Assembly: GCA_016191085.1 (NCBI GenBank)
Contig: JACPPJ010000038.1
Span: forward strand, 62,001 to 126,000
Source: Acidobacteriota bacterium
Lineage (GTDB): Bacteria; Acidobacteriota; Terriglobia; 2-12-FULL-54-10
DNA: 64,000 bases
Reading direction: 5' to 3'
The notes beneath the pieces are model-generated. The model was not told the DNA's origin and made no database searches. It saw nothing but the letters and a program-made list of their open reading frames with translations. This document shows positions 18,487-28,011 of the stretch, in pieces. Position 1 is the stretch's first letter, and each line of letters starts with the position of its first letter. The translations under genes and the position numbers were made by a program.

Positions 18487-18819
18487 ATGAAATACGTCGC
18501 GACCTTCACCATAACGGTTGTCACATTCCTGGTGCTTAGCGGAAATGCTCTGGCCGGAGGCGATGCCAAGGCAGGCAAGGCCACATATGATTCGAAATGT
18601 AAGATGTGCCACGGCCCAGACGGTAAAGGAAATGCAAGTCTTGCCAAAACAATGACCACCCTGCCGGACTTGACCGCTGAGAAGACTCAGAGCAAGAAAG
18701 ACGCTGAGCTGAAGAAGCAAATCGTGGAAGGTAGCGGGAAGATGAAGCCGGTCAAGGGACTCAGTGAACAAAACCTTACCGATGTTGTTGCTTTCATCCG
18801 AAGCTTGGCTAAAGCGTGA
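18487..18819 (+). CDS. Small periplasmic monohaem cytochrome c
   Basis: The 110-residue precursor has a signal peptide ending in ALA-GGDA, one haem site CKMCHGPDGKG, and a Met in GKMKPVKGL that fits the sixth ligand of a class I cytochrome c. The fold ends in the usual helix (LTDVVAFIRSLAKA). A strong GGAG ribosome site precedes the ATG. It is a plausible soluble electron shuttle for the downstream NrfD complex, comparable in place to the monohaem ActE protein of alternative complex III, but that link is by analogy. Confidence 0.9.
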   Translation: MKYVATFTITVVTFLVLSGNALAGGDAKAGKATYDSKCKMCHGPDGKGNASLAKTMTTLPDLTAEKTQSKKDAELKKQIVEGSGKMKPVKGLSEQNLTDVVAFIRSLAKA

Positions 18820-18882
18820 CCTCAAGGGTAGACAATCATTTTCCTGAATCAATAGCCAGTTTTCCAGCGAAGGCGAGACAGC

Positions 18883-19410
18883 ATGAAAGTCTTGAAAACA
18901 CTGCAAAAAGTTACTGAACGCGCGGGCACGATCGGCGCAGGCGGATTCCTGCTGGCGTTCGTATTGGCGCTGTTGTGGCCGGCGCGAGCAAATGTGACTC
19001 AGCCCATCCAGTTCAATCACCGTAAGCACGTAGATGCGGGATTGCAATGCGAGAACTGTCACGAGCGTGTCAGCAACTCTCCATGGGCCGGACTACCCCA
19101 GGTGGACATATGTCTTACCTGTCACGAACAGCCCATAACGGAAAGCCGCGAGGAGGAGAAGATTCGCGACTTCGCGAAGCGCAACGAGGCCATCCCGTGG
19201 AAACAGGTGAATCAACTTCCGACGCACGTTTACTTTTCGCACCGCACACACGCTGCAAGTAAACAGATCGCGTGTGCGGTTTGTCATGGAGACATGGAGA
19301 AGGCGAACGCACCACCTTCAGCGCCGCTGTTCAAGTGGACCATGACGGCGTGCATGAATTGCCACGAGAAGCAACACGCAACTGAAGATTGCAACGGGTG
19401 CCACCGATGA
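18883..19410 (+). CDS. Membrane-anchored pentahaem cytochrome c (ActA/QrcA-like)
   Basis: The 175-residue protein has an N-terminal hydrophobic anchor (GGFLLAFVLALLWPA) and five haem sites: CENCH, CLTCH, CAVCH, CMNCH and CNGCH. Extra His residues in FNHRKHVDAG and FSHRTHAASK are typical distal ligands in cytochrome c7/c3-like folds. In alternative complex III and in Qrc a multihaem subunit of this kind takes electrons from the membrane complex. Its stop codon overlaps the next gene's ATG. This supports a role as the periplasmic haem subunit of the complex encoded through 25084. Confidence 0.85.
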   Translation: MKVLKTLQKVTERAGTIGAGGFLLAFVLALLWPARANVTQPIQFNHRKHVDAGLQCENCHERVSNSPWAGLPQVDICLTCHEQPITESREEEKIRDFAKRNEAIPWKQVNQLPTHVYFSHRTHAASKQIACAVCHGDMEKANAPPSAPLFKWTMTACMNCHEKQHATEDCNGCHR

Positions 19411-20630
19411 CAACCAATATTGCGACCCGAAAACACGTTTTGATGACGATTGCTGTCTCGGTTGCCCTAGCGGCCTGCGCCTTAGCTCGTAACCCCGACC
19501 CCAAGGTGGGAATGAAGGTGTTCTGGGACAAAGGATGCATTCACTGTCATCCGGTGTTGGGCGAAGGCGGCAACATCGGCCCAGACCTGAGCCGCAGTCC
19601 CTCGACAGCAGACGGAGTCGAATTGGCTGCCGCAATGTGGAGCCATGCGCCACAAATGTGGCAGCGTATAAGCCAGGAGAGTCTGCAACTTCCTACATTC
19701 CAGGCCGATGAAATGGAGGACCTATTCGCATTTCTGGCCATGGCCCGCTCTTTCGATGAGCCGGGCAACGCTGCCGCGGGTATGCAACTGTTTCGCGCGA
19801 AGCGCTGCGTCGAGTGTCACTCCATTCGCGGACAAGGCGGTAAGGTGGGACCGGACCTTGCGACTGTCGCCTCCAACCGCAACCCTGTGGCATGGGTCAC
19901 GGCCATGTGGAATCACGCTCCCGGCATGTTTCGCGCGCTTGCTGTCAAGGGTGTTCAGTTCCCGCGATTCGAGCGCAGTGAGATGGTGGATCTGGAGAGC
20001 TATATTCGCTCAGCGGCTGGAGCCGGGACTAAACAGCAGATATACCTTCGCCCTGCGGCTGCAGGTCAGGGCGCGGTGCTGTTCAGGACAAAGCAGTGCA
20101 TCCGCTGCCACAGCATTGGCGCGGCGGAGGGCGGCAGGTTGGGGCCCGATCTCAGCCGTGTGGCCCTACCGCGACGGTTCGGCGAAATTGCGGTCGTGAT
20201 GTGGAACCACGCTCCTGAGATGGAGCGGCTGGTGGCGGCACAATCCATTCCTTATCCCAAGTTTGAAGCGCAGGAACTAGCGGACGTGCTGTCGTACCTG
20301 AATTCGTTGTCGCTGAACCGGCCAGGAAATCCGACCGCCGGAGCGGCTACGTTTGCCGCCAAGGGGTGTACGGCGTGTCATGCCACCACGGCCAGCGGAA
20401 AGGGCGTAGGTCCCAACCTCACGCGCCTGCAACAAAGCTTGACGCCCGTGAGCATTGCTCGGATGATGTGGAATCATGGGCCGGCCATGTTGCAGCGCAT
20501 GGAGAAATCGTCCATCGAGTGGCCGGCATTCAACACCAAAGAACTGGCCGATACGCTGGCCTACCTGGCTAGCATCCAGGCGCGTTCGCAGCCAACTTCC
20601 CAGTTAAAGATTTCCGCGGAGGAGCCATGA
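19407..20630 (+). CDS. Second tetraheme cytochrome c with MWNH repeats
   Basis: The 407-residue protein has an N-terminal hydrophobic leader (VLMTIAVSVALAACALA), which could be a signal peptide or a lipoprotein leader (LAAC). Four repeated domains carry CIHCH, CVECH, CIRCH and CTACH near residues 44, 133, 230 and 321. Each is followed by MW-S/N-H-A/G-P-x-M and a D-L/E-x-Y-L/I pattern as in the protein at 16950. The two are clear paralogues, but this one sits inside the operon between the pentahaem protein and the molybdopterin-type subunit, with ATGA overlaps on both sides. It probably forms part of the complex or its wire to downstream acceptors. Confidence 0.85.
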   Translation: MTTNIATRKHVLMTIAVSVALAACALARNPDPKVGMKVFWDKGCIHCHPVLGEGGNIGPDLSRSPSTADGVELAAAMWSHAPQMWQRISQESLQLPTFQADEMEDLFAFLAMARSFDEPGNAAAGMQLFRAKRCVECHSIRGQGGKVGPDLATVASNRNPVAWVTAMWNHAPGMFRALAVKGVQFPRFERSEMVDLESYIRSAAGAGTKQQIYLRPAAAGQGAVLFRTKQCIRCHSIGAAEGGRLGPDLSRVALPRRFGEIAVVMWNHAPEMERLVAAQSIPYPKFEAQELADVLSYLNSLSLNRPGNPTAGAATFAAKGCTACHATTASGKGVGPNLTRLQQSLTPVSIARMMWNHGPAMLQRMEKSSIEWPAFNTKELADTLAYLASIQARSQPTSQLKISAEEP

Positions 20631-22987
20631 AGCTGGACCGGAGACGCTTTTTGTTCCTGAGTGGCGGTGTCGCCACTGGCGCGGCAACAGGCCGTTTGAG
20701 CCTGAAGGCCATCGGCGCGTTTAACGAAGCGCTGGCGCCCGAGATGGGTGCTTTCCCCGGCGATGAGAAGTTCGCTGATTCGATCTGCCGGATGTGCCCT
20801 GGTGGTTGCGGAGTTCGCGTCCGTACCGTCGGTGATAGACCTGTGAAGATCGATGGAAACCCGCTGTATCCCGTCAATCGCAGCGGCGTGTGTCCTCGCG
20901 GGCAAGCTCTCCTGCAATGGTTGTACCATCCCGACCGCGTGATGCGCCCACAAATTCGCAACGGCGAGAAAGGTTGGGAGTCGGTCTCCTGGGACAAAGC
21001 TCTGCAGCTCATGGCTGCCAAGCTTGACAAGGTGAGTTCTGCGAAACAAAAGCGGGTGGTGGCGGTCTCCGGGCGCGGCGCTGGTTTGACTCGCAAACTG
21101 TTCGCGCGCTTCCTTCACGCATCTGGCGCAAATATGCTTTTCTCTCTTCCTACCGGCATGGAGACCTCTGAGCATGCCCTTCAGCTTATGGCTGGCAGAA
21201 CTAATGGCGGGAGCGAACGAATGGCGTACGACCTGGAAAACTCCAGTTGCGTGCTAAATTTCGGCTGCGACCTGCTAGAGGGCTGGGGCACTCCGGCGCA
21301 TACCCTGCGAGTCTTCGGGCAATGGCGCGACACTAACCGGGCCAAGCGCACCACGCTGATCCATTTTGACTCCAAGCTGTCCATTTCCGCAGCGCGCGCC
21401 GATCAATGGGTGCCGACAAGGCCGGGAACTTTGGGCACCGCAGCTTTGGGCATTGCCTTCGTGCTTCTTTCCGAAAACCTGTATGACGGTGAGTTCGTCG
21501 ACGACAACGTCTTCGGTTTTAACGATTGGACGGATACGGCGGGCCGCAGTCACGTTGGTTTTCGAACGCTTGTGCGGGAAGAGTACCGCTTGTCTCGCGT
21601 CTCAGAGCTTACGGGAATCCCGCCCGCCACTTTGGTAAAGATAGCCCGTGAGTTCGCCGCTGGTCGCGGAGCCGTGGCTATTGGTCCCACCCAATCTCCC
21701 GGGCAACCGGGAAAGCTTTCCGACGCGATGGCCATTCATTCTCTGAACGCCTTGGTAGGAAATATTGGCGCGCGAGGTGGAGTGGCTTTGGTTCCCACCG
21801 ACGGCTGGGAATTGCCAGCCGACGCGCGGGGAACTGAAGTCACATTATCCAGTTCTATGGAAGCTCTAGAAACATCCCTGGCCGGGTCACCGGAGGTCTT
21901 GATCCTCGATCAAGCCGAGTCGCTCTTGGATCTGCTGAGCGCCGCTCAACGCGAGAAGTTACGGCAGATCCCATTCGTGGTAACAATCACCACGTTGCAA
22001 GACTCGACCACTTCATACGCCACGCTGATTCTCCCCGACTGCACCTCACTGGAGAGTTGGGTGGACGGACAAGCGCCAACCGCTTATCCGCACGAGGTGC
22101 TCTCCATTTCCGAACCGGTGATTGCTCCTCGCGGAGAATCGAAACCGTTCGGCGACACCCTGTTGTCTCTTGCAAAAATTATGGGGGGCTCGATTACTGC
22201 CGCGCTGCCCTGGAAAGATCTTCCAGAAGTGCTGCAAGCATCGTCCAGACGAGTGGCGCAAAACAAGCGAGGATATTTATTTGGCACAGAAGTGGATGAG
22301 CACTGGCAGCGATTGCTGGAGCGCGGCGGATGGTGGACGTCGGACTGGACTTCAGAAGAGCAATTTTGGACCGGCATAAAAGAGAATGGGGGCTGGTGGG
22401 ACCCCGTCAGTTGGGCTGCGGAGCCACAGCGGTCGTTTCCAACCCCCTCCGGCCGCTTCGAGCTTTACTCTCATAGGCTCGAGGAATGGCTGCGGCAACA
22501 GGGGAAGGGCGCATTCTCCGGCACAGTACGCGATTGGGACCGTCAGGTCCTCCCTCACAGCGACGAAGTTCTCGTCTCTGCGGATTCAGAGCGCTTCCCG
22601 CTCCTGCTGCACCCCTCCGATCAACTTCCTTTTTTTGGAAACAACGGGCAGGAGATTGCGTACTTGCAGCAAATCTCTTCTTTGTACGGGGGAATGGAAT
22701 GGCAGCGGTGGGTCGAGTTGTCGCCGGAAGACAGTCACGAGCGTGGCATCGAGAGCGGCGATCTGGTTTGGGTGGAATCTGCGGTAGGAAAAGTCCGGCG
22801 CGTGGCACTCGTGGTGGAGGGCAGTACGCCGGGAACTGTGATCGCGCCCCGTACTGGTAATCCAACCACGGGCCGATGGGCCGTACACGGTGAACAGCGA
22901 TTAGCTGACATTTTGGTCCCTGTTCTGGACCCGGTTCTCAAGACCCGCAGCAGTATGGCTACATACGTCAATATCTATAAGGCATGA
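20627..22987 (+). CDS. Molybdopterin-oxidoreductase family subunit (ActB/QrcB-like)
   Basis: The 786-residue protein starts with a twin-arginine-type leader (RRRFLFLSGG), so it is exported. It has a 4Fe-4S motif C54-x2-C57-x3-C61-x27-C89. The body is of the DMSO-reductase/CISM superfamily, and the last 120 residues form the dinucleotide-binding beta-barrel (for example FPLLLHPSDQLPFFGNN). Between residues 90 and 206 there is no Cys, so the usual Cys or SeCys molybdenum ligand seems absent. In QrcB and ActB the fold is kept without a working Mo site, and the same may hold here. It is translationally coupled to the FeS gene that follows. Confidence 0.85.
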   Translation: MKLDRRRFLFLSGGVATGAATGRLSLKAIGAFNEALAPEMGAFPGDEKFADSICRMCPGGCGVRVRTVGDRPVKIDGNPLYPVNRSGVCPRGQALLQWLYHPDRVMRPQIRNGEKGWESVSWDKALQLMAAKLDKVSSAKQKRVVAVSGRGAGLTRKLFARFLHASGANMLFSLPTGMETSEHALQLMAGRTNGGSERMAYDLENSSCVLNFGCDLLEGWGTPAHTLRVFGQWRDTNRAKRTTLIHFDSKLSISAARADQWVPTRPGTLGTAALGIAFVLLSENLYDGEFVDDNVFGFNDWTDTAGRSHVGFRTLVREEYRLSRVSELTGIPPATLVKIAREFAAGRGAVAIGPTQSPGQPGKLSDAMAIHSLNALVGNIGARGGVALVPTDGWELPADARGTEVTLSSSMEALETSLAGSPEVLILDQAESLLDLLSAAQREKLRQIPFVVTITTLQDSTTSYATLILPDCTSLESWVDGQAPTAYPHEVLSISEPVIAPRGESKPFGDTLLSLAKIMGGSITAALPWKDLPEVLQASSRRVAQNKRGYLFGTEVDEHWQRLLERGGWWTSDWTSEEQFWTGIKENGGWWDPVSWAAEPQRSFPTPSGRFELYSHRLEEWLRQQGKGAFSGTVRDWDRQVLPHSDEVLVSADSERFPLLLHPSDQLPFFGNNGQEIAYLQQISSLYGGMEWQRWVELSPEDSHERGIESGDLVWVESAVGKVRRVALVVEGSTPGTVIAPRTGNPTTGRWAVHGEQRLADILVPVLDPVLKTRSSMATYVNIYKA

Positions 22988-23709
22988 AGGGAGCGCGACT
23001 GGATATGCCTCGCTGGGGAATGGTGATTGACCTCGATAAATGCACCGCCTGCCAAGCCTGCGTGGTGGCCTGCCAAGTGGAAAACAATGTCGCGTTCATG
23101 GGTCCCTCGGAAGCGCAGCGCGGCAGAGCCATCTTCTGGATGAAACTTGCTGCATTTCCCGAAGGCAAGTTCCCGGAGTCCAAAGTCCGTTTTATGCCGA
23201 TGCCTTGCATGCATTGCGACGATCCGCCGTGTGCGAAGGTGTGCCCGGTGGATGCGACCAATATCACACCCGATGGAATCGTGCGGCAGATTTTTTCTCG
23301 GTGCATTGGTTGCCGCTACTGCACCACGGCGTGTCCATATACGCGGCGTTACTTCAACTGGTATAAACCGGAATGGCCGGGGGAATCTTCGATGGCATTA
23401 AACCCGGATGTATCGGTGCGACCCAAAGGTGTGGTGGAAAAATGCACGCTTTGCCATCACCGTCTACAAAACGCAAGGGAAAAAGCAATTTCTGAGAAGC
23501 GCCCGCTCGCGCCTGGTGAGTATATACCGGCTTGCGTCGAAAGCTGTCCTCCCAAGGCGATGTATTTCGGGGACCTGGATGACCCCAATTCGGAAGTGGC
23601 GCAGTTGTCGCGAAGTTCGCGTGCGTTCCGGTTGCTCGAAGAGCTGGGAACCAAACCGAAAGTGATCTATTTGAGGGAAGGAGAACGGAGCGGTGTCAAC
23701 CGTAGCTGA
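22984..23709 (+). CDS. Four-cluster ferredoxin-type FeS subunit (PsrB/QrcC-like)
   Basis: The 241-residue protein carries the Cys groups of the DMSO-reductase electron-transfer subunit: CTACQACVVACQ, CMHCDDPPCAKVCPV, CIGCRYCTTACPY, and CTLCHHRL with a distant ACVESCPP. Together they should bind four FeS clusters. It has no signal peptide of its own, so it is likely exported together with the Tat-leader catalytic subunit. It would link the molybdopterin-type subunit with the NrfD membrane protein. The start overlaps the previous gene, and the stop overlaps the next gene by 17 bases. Confidence 0.92.
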   Translation: MKGARLDMPRWGMVIDLDKCTACQACVVACQVENNVAFMGPSEAQRGRAIFWMKLAAFPEGKFPESKVRFMPMPCMHCDDPPCAKVCPVDATNITPDGIVRQIFSRCIGCRYCTTACPYTRRYFNWYKPEWPGESSMALNPDVSVRPKGVVEKCTLCHHRLQNAREKAISEKRPLAPGEYIPACVESCPPKAMYFGDLDDPNSEVAQLSRSSRAFRLLEELGTKPKVIYLREGERSGVNRS

Positions 23710-25084
23710 TGTCGTGTCGGAATCGTTTCCTGTGAACGACGAGGCGTTGTTTCGGCCCATCGAAACAACCACTGCGCGGTTTCACATAACCGTGGTAGTG
23801 TTACTGACGTTCACCTGCTTCATGCTAGGCGCCTACGCACGGCAGCTTTGGCTTGGGTTGGGAGTAACCGGCCTGAATACCCCCGTGTACTGGGGGATCT
23901 ACATAACCAATTTTGTGTTCTTCATCGGCATTAGCCATGCGGGCACGCTCATCTCGGCCATCTTGCGGATCTGTCATGCGGAGTGGCGGCGCTCGATCAC
24001 AAGGGCCGCCGAGGTAATCACAGTCATGGTTTTGTTCTTCGGCGCCGGCAGCGTGGTGGTGGATTTAGGCCATCCTGAGCGCGCACTGAACATCTTATTT
24101 CATCCGAACTTTCGCTCGCCGTTATTGTGGGATGTGTGCAGCGTCACGATGTATCTCACCGCCAGCGTGCTCTACCTGTATCTGCCGCTCATTCCCGATC
24201 TGGCTCTCTTGCGAGACCGTGGTCGAAAGCGGACCTGGTTGTACGGCGTACTCGCTCTCGGATGGACTGGCACGCCTCGCCAGAAGCATCTTCTAGAGCG
24301 AGCGATTGCTGTAATGGCGATTGTGGTAATCCCGATTGCGGTAACGGTACACACGGTGGTGTCCTGGGTGTTCGCAATGACAGTTCAGCCTATGTGGCAC
24401 AGCACTATTTTCGGTCCGTACTTTGTGGTGGGTGCGATCTTCTCCGGTATTGCCGCGCTGCTCATCGCGCTGGCAATCATCCGCCACGTGTACCACCTGG
24501 AAGAATATCTGAAACAAATACACTTCAGACATCTGGGGCAACTGTTACTGGTGATGGCACTGCTGTGGTTTTACTTTACGTTTGCGGAGCACCTGACGGT
24601 TTTCTACGGCGCTGAACCGGAAGAAATGCATATCTTGTTTTCGAAGCTCACAGGACCGTTTGCCTTCGGCTTCTGGGCCATGGTCGCGTGCTGCTTCTTG
24701 ATTCCCGTTCCCATCTTGGCCGTGCCACGCTGGCGTACGGTGAAGGGAACAGTCTGGGCATCGGCGTTCATTGTGGTCGGCATGTGGCTAGAGCGCTATA
24801 ACATCGTCGTGCCGTCGCTCTCGCAACCACGCGTCCTGCCGTCCAGAATGGTTTACTTTCCTTCTTTGACTGAGCTGTTAATCACGCTCGGATTCTTCTC
24901 CACCTTCATCCTGTTCTACGTGCTATTCACGAAATTCTTCCCGATCGTCTCCGTTTGGGAGGTTCAGGAGGGCAGAGAGAAGTCCTTAGAAGAAGTGTGT
25001 GAGCGTGTTTCTGGTTACATTCCGCTGCCAATGACGGAAGCAGATAACTATCGTAATCTCAGACGTCCTCAATCTATCCGCTGA
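23693..25084 (+). CDS. NrfD/PsrC family quinone-binding membrane subunit
   Basis: The 463-residue protein has about ten hydrophobic helices and the family features near SHAGTLISAILRI (about residue 82) and VDLGHPERALNILF (about 122), where NrfD-type subunits bind quinone. It would exchange electrons and protons between the quinone pool and the FeS subunit. The GTG start follows AAGGAG. The C terminus is long and cytoplasmic. The 3' end overlaps the convergent NHL gene by 16 bases. With the preceding genes it completes a CISM-type quinol-cytochrome c module; the direction of electron flow cannot be read from sequence. Confidence 0.9.
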   Translation: MSTVADVVSESFPVNDEALFRPIETTTARFHITVVVLLTFTCFMLGAYARQLWLGLGVTGLNTPVYWGIYITNFVFFIGISHAGTLISAILRICHAEWRRSITRAAEVITVMVLFFGAGSVVVDLGHPERALNILFHPNFRSPLLWDVCSVTMYLTASVLYLYLPLIPDLALLRDRGRKRTWLYGVLALGWTGTPRQKHLLERAIAVMAIVVIPIAVTVHTVVSWVFAMTVQPMWHSTIFGPYFVVGAIFSGIAALLIALAIIRHVYHLEEYLKQIHFRHLGQLLLVMALLWFYFTFAEHLTVFYGAEPEEMHILFSKLTGPFAFGFWAMVACCFLIPVPILAVPRWRTVKGTVWASAFIVVGMWLERYNIVVPSLSQPRVLPSRMVYFPSLTELLITLGFFSTFILFYVLFTKFFPIVSVWEVQEGREKSLEEVCERVSGYIPLPMTEADNYRNLRRPQSIR

Positions 25085-27264
25085 AATATCTCCGGGAGGT
25101 GGTAGACACTGACTTGCCCATCGCCTCCCGCGAACAAGTCTCCCGCCTCAGGGTTAATCGCCAGGCGGGTGCCGGGTATCTTAGTAGTTGGTGTATGATG
25201 CAGGATCGCCCACGGTGCAACGTCCCCATTATCGCCATACTTCCACACACCAAGAAAGCGCCGCCCGCCACCATAGAACGCATCATCGCTGTCTTCTTCT
25301 CGTTCCGCTGAAGGAGAGTCACTCCGGCCCTGACCGCGCGGCGTTCTTATTGACCCTCCCGCGATGATCTTTTTTCCCTCTGGAAAGAGTTTCACATCAC
25401 GAGTGCCGAACCTGGTTCCGACTCCGGTTTTAGGACCGGAGATGATCCACTTGGGAGCCACATCTCCGCTGTCGGTACGGTTGAAGACCAAAATCGAATG
25501 GTCATTGACGACGGCCATCAAATTATTCACTGCATCCACTTCTACTCGGATGGGGCGGTCCAATTGCGTTTTGGGACCATGCAGGATACGGACCGGCTCC
25601 ACATCGCCAGCAAGATCGGCGCGATATACGAGAATGGAGTCGCTGGGGAAGGACGCAGTGAATACTTCACGACGGACGGCGTCCACTGCCACATTGTCCA
25701 CCGCGCTCAACAGCGTTTTTGGCCCTTGAATGATGCGGATCGGTGCTTCGTTGCCCTTGGCGCCGCCTCTGAAAAACAGAATCGCTTGGGCAAACGGATT
25801 AGGAACGGCGATCTCGTCATGAATCGAATCAATCGCTATGTAGTGGCTGGTGCGCGCCTGGAGCGTCTTTTCACCCTGTATGATTCTGGTGGGGAGAGCA
25901 TTACCATCCGCCGAACTGGCGTATGCCGAGATTCGCGGTTGGCTTACTCAGTTGGGAGCAAGGATTTCCTTTCGCTTCGGGTCGTAGGCGACAGCACCAA
26001 TCCTTCCCATACTGGCCAGGGGAGCGGTTTCGGGAGCCGTGCGGATGACGCGTGTTGGCGCGACGTTTCCGTTCACTGTTCTGTGGAACACACCAGCGAT
26101 GTGATTGTCCCAGCTTGCCACCCACAGTTCGTGGCGCTTTGCATCTACTGAGACTCCTACGGGGCCTTTCAACTTCGTGGCCGGCCCCTTCAGGACTCTG
26201 ACTGGAGCCGCATCTCCGGTTGCATCTTTAGCGAAGAACAGCACGGAGTCATCTCCGGTGTTAGCGACGATGATTTCGGCACTCAGCGGGTCACGGTAAA
26301 TTCCATCTGGCAAATTGAGCTGCGTGCGCGCACCTTGGATGGTGCGAAGCGGCGCTGCATCTCCGTTGGCTGTCCGGGAATGGACAGTAATAGAAGCGGC
26401 CAGGAACTTGCCTGTGGAAGGAGCAAGCGGCACAGCACGGCCGGGTATCGTGTAACCAAGAGATGTTCTGGTAAGACTGTCGGGTCCGCGGACCTCGCCC
26501 TCGCCGGTCTCAGTTTTGCGCCAATTGCCATGGTTCGTCACGAAGATTTCATTCATTTCGCTGTCTACATAAATTCCATGCGGATCAGCTAGCCCGGTTG
26601 TTGGGCCTTGGATAAACCTGAACGGTTCTTGGTCTGTCTGAAAGGCTCTGGGATAAACATTAATCCTGTTGACGTGTTGCGTAGTGATGAACAATTCGTC
26701 ATTTTTGACGTCGAGGTAAACACCCGCGCTGGCGCGGGGTATCACCCCTCTTAGTTGTCTTTCTGGACCCACATTGCCTTTGGCGTCTAGCGGAAATACA
26801 TTTAACGCCCCGGTCTCGCCGCTCACCGAATATAATTCGCCATGCTGCACAGATAGCGCCAATCCACAAACCATTCCCAGATCGGTTTTGGGGCCGGCAA
26901 TTGTTCGTCGAGGCTCCAGCGTCCGATCAGTAGGTGTGAATACCGTGGGATAGACAAGAATGCTTGTGCCGGCAGCCTCCTTGTCATTGGCGACAAAGAT
27001 CTCCCCATGCTCGGCGTCAATGGCAACGGCGCGAAACACCGGATTTCGGTCCGCAATGTTGCGGGCGGGCGCCCGGTCTAAGACTATGGGACGCCTCTCG
27101 GAGGTCTTAGGCCGCTCTTGCGCAGCCACCGATCCAGGCCAGTTGGGCACCTGGCTCGACAATGCTGCAATCAGCAATATGGCCGCCGTTGTACTGCACC
27201 AAACGTTTGACCTAGCAAGTTTTGCGATCATTCTATTGTTCTGTTTTCGTCCGGGCATGTTCAC
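25069..27264 (-). pseudogene. NHL-repeat beta-propeller protein split by an in-frame stop
   Basis: The reading frame begins with a signal peptide (TTAAILLIAALSSQV) and encodes many copies of a repeat with G-x-x-x-D/Y-x-x-x-x-E-I/L-x-V-A-N and a linker like GDAAPLRTIQGARTQL, typical of NHL/SMP-30-like propellers. At 25948-25950 a TGA stops the frame after EILAPN. The same frame continues for another 293 codons with further repeats (VSQPRISAY, then IIQGEKTL, IIQGPKTL and so on) to a TGA at 25069. So 731 codons look like one gene interrupted by a single nonsense codon. This is either a real pseudogene, a recent mutation or a sequencing error. Function is unknown. Confidence 0.8.
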
Positions 27265-27606
27265 TCCGTTCGCGGTCCGGAAGTACTGGATTGTTATCGT
27301 GCTAAGTGGAAAACATTACATTTGCGGTAATGGGAGTCAAGTGAAAAATAGCCGGTTGGCGGGCAGCGTAGCTGGTTTGACTGGTTTGGGGAGTGCGTCT
27401 CGGGTGCTCGCCTTTGCGACTTTTAACCAGTTCGTCGCACGTCCCACCGCAGCGTTCATCTTCAACGCATAGGCGCACTACGTTTCTGTTATAATTATTG
27501 GTTGTCCCTCAAACTGGCTGGTGCGAAAGGCGCGCCTCTTCTTTTAAAGAATCGATCTTTTCCTTCGAGAGTCCCGGCGGCTTAGTTTGGGTGCACCCAC
27601 ACTGCC
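27265..27606. other. Gap between the NHL gene and the chemosensory cluster
   Basis: I see no gene in these 342 bases. They must hold the promoters for both divergent units. TATAAT occurs at 27490-27495, facing the chemosensory genes, but no good -35 element sits at the normal distance, so I do not call a promoter. Confidence 0.4.
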
Positions 27607-28011
27607 ATGGACCTACGACAAAGAAGAAGTATTCTCATCGTGGACGATTCCCCCACCATGCGCCGCATGGTAGCGGCCTGTCTCCGCGAATTGGCGAGCG
27701 TAAGTTTCGAAGAGGCGGGCAGCGGCCTTGAAGCCATCGAGCGGCTTGCCCTGGATCCGGCGAATCTCATCATTCTGGATCTGAATATGCCTGACATGCA
27801 CGGCCTGGAGGTCCTCGGGTTCTTGCGCAAACATCAGGCCCTCCGCTCGACACCCGTGATTATTCTCACCACGAGAGGTGATGAAACCAGCCGTGCCGCC
27901 GCCATGTCCGCAGGGGCCAGCGTCTATCTGACCAAACCATTTGAGCCGCAGGAACTGTTCGAACAGGCGAGAAAACTCCTCTCAACCCTGGAAGGGAGCC
28001 CCGGTGCCTGA
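27607..28011 (+). CDS. CheY-like single-domain response regulator
   Basis: The 134-residue protein is a lone receiver domain: acidic pair VDDS, phosphoacceptor Asp in LIILDLNMPDMHG, the Thr in VIILTTRG and the Lys in YLTKPFEP. It opens the chemosensory cluster and overlaps the start of the CheA gene, so it is probably CheA's output or a phosphate sink. No DNA-binding or enzymatic output domain is present. Confidence 0.9.
   Translation: MDLRQRRSILIVDDSPTMRRMVAACLRELASVSFEEAGSGLEAIERLALDPANLIILDLNMPDMHGLEVLGFLRKHQALRSTPVIILTTRGDETSRAAAMSAGASVYLTKPFEPQELFEQARKLLSTLEGSPGA

Noticed and set aside
25948-25950. TGA in the NHL gene as a selenocysteine codon
   Set aside because: The position is in a plain propeller linker with no redox motif, and no SECIS-like hairpin was evident just after it. 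A nonsense mutation or sequencing error is simpler.
27490-27495. TATAAT before the chemosensory cluster as a sigma-70 promoter
   Set aside because: No recognisable -35 hexamer lies 16-18 bases upstream (GCATAG at 17), so it is not called.
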